64,000 nucleotides of DNA from Streptomyces katrae (GTDB lineage Bacteria; Actinomycetota; Actinomycetes; Streptomycetales; Streptomycetaceae): assembly GCF_002028425.1 (NCBI RefSeq), contig NZ_CP020042.1, positions 1-64,000 of the forward strand. The letters are read 5' to 3'. This document shows, in pieces, positions 62,757 through 64,000 of this stretch. How positions within the stretch are numbered: the stretch's first letter is position 1; every line of letters starts with the position of its first letter. The notes below the pieces were generated by a model that had not been told where the DNA came from, made no database searches, and was given only the letters and a program-made list of their open reading frames with translations. The position numbers and the translations under genes were made by a program.

Positions 62757-63866
62757 TCAGGCCTGGCCTACCTCCTGGGTGAACTGCAGGAAGGTGAATT
62801 CGGCGGGCCGCAAGGCGGCGAGGCCGACCTTGACGATGAGTCGGCCCGCCTTGATGTCGGCCTGCGTCATCGTGATGTCCTTGCCGACCTGGACGAGGTA
62901 CGCCTCCTGCGGCCTCTGGCCCATGAGGCCGCCCAGCTTCCATACGTTGTCCAGGTAGCTGTCAATGGCGGCGCGCACCCGCTCCCAGGTGGGATGAGTG
63001 TTCGGCTCGAATACGATCGACTGCAGCGCCTGCTGGATGTCGCGCTCGACCGTGTTGAAGAGGCGGCGGACGGGGATGTAGCGCCACTCGTCGGTCTCGG
63101 AGAGGGTCCGTGCCCCCCCCCAGATCACCGTGCCCGGACCGGTGAAGGTGCGGATGAAGTTGAGGTTGCGGTGGGCGGCCTGGTCGGTGTCGGTGGCCTG
63201 GAGGAGCGGGCCGTCGATGCCGCGCAGGGCGATGTTGGCCGGAGCCTTCCACACGCCGCGCTCGCGGTCGACCGCGGCCCAGGCGCCCGCGACGGCACCG
63301 CTGGGCGCGATCGGCTCGTCGTCGCCGCTCTGCCGCAGCCAGGGGAAGTACACGGCCGCGTATCCCCGTACGTCCGCGTCCAGGCCCCAGGCTTCGATCG
63401 CCGCACCGGCCTGCTCGGGGGTGTGGTCGCGGTCGGTGTGCAGGATGGCCATCGCCTTGTTCTGCGCGGCCCAGCCGGTAAGCGCGCGGGCCCACTCGCC
63501 GGCCGCCTGCGGGTCCTGGTCCCACAGGCCGGGTGCCACCAGGATCGTCACGTCCCCCAACGCGGTCACTGCTTCCAGGGCCTTGACGAGGGTTGAGCCG
63601 GCGGTGCTGACCAGATAGCAGCGCTCGCCGCCGTTGTGGAAGTAGCTCTTGAGAACCGGCCCCAGCGCCTTGCGGACGTCCCCGTTGCCGTCCTCGTCCG
63701 CGAGCTTGGCGAAGTCCAGCCAGCTGTTCACCGGCACCCCGCGCACGGGAACACCGGCGAAGTCGCCGACGAACGCCGTCACCGCGGTCGGCGCCGACCT
63801 GACGGCAAAGGACAGACTGAACAGCTCCTCGACGTAGACGCTCGGCGTTTGAGGCGAACCTGCCAT
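62757..63866 (-). CDS. phage-tail-like contractile sheath protein
   Basis: Encodes 369 residues from the ATG at 63866 (MAGSPQTPSVYVEELFSLSF). The start PxVYVEE and SAVTAFVGDF-type strand (TAVTAFVGDFAGVPVRG), the YFHNGGERCYLV motif and the C-terminal sheath domain (NFIRTFTGPGTVIWGGARTL, WRYIPVRRLFNTVERDIQQA, IKAGRLIVKVGLAALRPAEF) define a contractile tail sheath. It is shorter than phage T4 sheath, as in eCIS and R-type tailocins. In such systems the sheath contracts to drive an inner tube. Only one companion gene is present here, so the rest lies elsewhere or is lost. Confidence 0.85.
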   Translation of the reverse strand: MAGSPQTPSVYVEELFSLSFAVRSAPTAVTAFVGDFAGVPVRGVPVNSWLDFAKLADEDGNGDVRKALGPVLKSYFHNGGERCYLVSTAGSTLVKALEAVTALGDVTILVAPGLWDQDPQAAGEWARALTGWAAQNKAMAILHTDRDHTPEQAGAAIEAWGLDADVRGYAAVYFPWLRQSGDDEPIAPSGAVAGAWAAVDRERGVWKAPANIALRGIDGPLLQATDTDQAAHRNLNFIRTFTGPGTVIWGGARTLSETDEWRYIPVRRLFNTVERDIQQALQSIVFEPNTHPTWERVRAAIDSYLDNVWKLGGLMGQRPQEAYLVQVGKDITMTQADIKAGRLIVKVGLAALRPAEFTFLQFTQEVGQA

Positions 63867-64000
63867 GGGACTCGGTCTACGACCCCGACACCGGCTGGAG
63901 CCCGGACACCCGCTTGCCCGGCCACTTCAGTGCGAACGGCCCCGCCCTGGCCGTCTACAACGGGAAGCTGCACTGCGTCTTCCGCGGCGCCAACAGCGAT
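63842..64000 (+). CDS. third beta-propeller fragment, running off the right edge
   Basis: The plus-strand frame reads AFEANLPWDSVYDPDTGWSP, then GHFSANGPALAVYNGKLHCV and FRGANSD at the edge. PALAVYNGKLHCVFRG matches the propeller repeats at 54835-57804. The frame crosses the start codon of the divergent sheath gene without its own start, so the gene is probably 5' truncated at a junction at about 63865. The 3' end is outside the window. Confidence 0.5.

Noticed and set aside
62757..63866. Complete contractile injection system
   Set aside because: Only the sheath and one small accessory gene are present; tube, baseplate, spike and ATPase genes are absent from the window.
1..64000. Chromosome or plasmid telomere within the window
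   Set aside because: A tpg remnant suggests a linear replicon, but no dense array of terminal palindromes typical of Streptomyces telomeres is seen at either edge.

Overview
The window is high-GC actinobacterial DNA with Streptomyces-type codon use, many GTG starts and GGAGG-like ribosome binding sites. It reads as subtelomeric chromosome arm or linear-plasmid DNA. A truncated telomere terminal-protein gene (tpg) lies near the left end. Transposable elements of at least six families (IS21, Tn3, IS481, IS5 twice, IS630, ISL3) are interspersed with many gene remnants, and only short gene groups look intact. No rRNA, tRNA or CRISPR array was seen.

Layout. 0-4.5 kb: remnants (a PH-domain piece, a DNA ligase with an amber codon) and a tpg gene whose end is replaced by the tip of a polymorphic toxin with its immunity gene. 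4.5-7.7 kb: an IS21-like element carrying an extra zinc-ribbon gene. 7.7-12.4 kb: hypothetical genes and a translationally coupled four-gene operon (DUF6192-like, coiled coil, CoiA-like nuclease, small protein). 12.4-16.9 kb: a tnpA-only Tn3-family transposon with an IS481-family element nested in tnpA. 17-25 kb: a lipid-oxidation locus, made of a patatin-like phospholipase (broken), a nitroreductase-like protein and a ThDP-dependent enzyme on one strand, divergent from a 953-residue fusion of a catalase-like domain with a cyclooxygenase/alpha-dioxygenase-like domain. 25-35.1 kb: glycosyltransferase, kelch protein, repeat-containing hypotheticals, a secreted alpha/beta hydrolase and a divergent two-component system. 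35.1-42 kb: IS5 insertion and a graveyard of fragments (serine hydrolase, ArsR regulator, LexA, endonuclease) with a MazF-like toxin and a GNAT. 42-48 kb: a YukJ/DUF2278 lamin-tail gene, an IS630 element and two long unrecognised genes. 48.8-53.6 kb: a Baeyer-Villiger-type monooxygenase coupled to a Rieske gene cut by an ISL3 remnant, a DUF4259 gene and a second IS5 element. 54-58 kb: two lectin-like beta-propeller genes. 58.3-64 kb: a decarboxylase/GNAT/DUF6875 operon, an array of GGGCTTGCCC repeats, and a contractile-injection-system sheath pair abutting a third propeller fragment.

How genes may work together. The strongest candidate for an undescribed system is the 17-25 kb locus. A phospholipase could release fatty acids, the fusion could oxygenate them at the alpha carbon and process the hydroperoxide, and the ThDP enzyme could act on the 2-oxygenated product. 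This is inference from domain content and gene order. Several genes are broken by single-base losses in short homopolymers, so some apparent pseudogenes could be sequencing errors.
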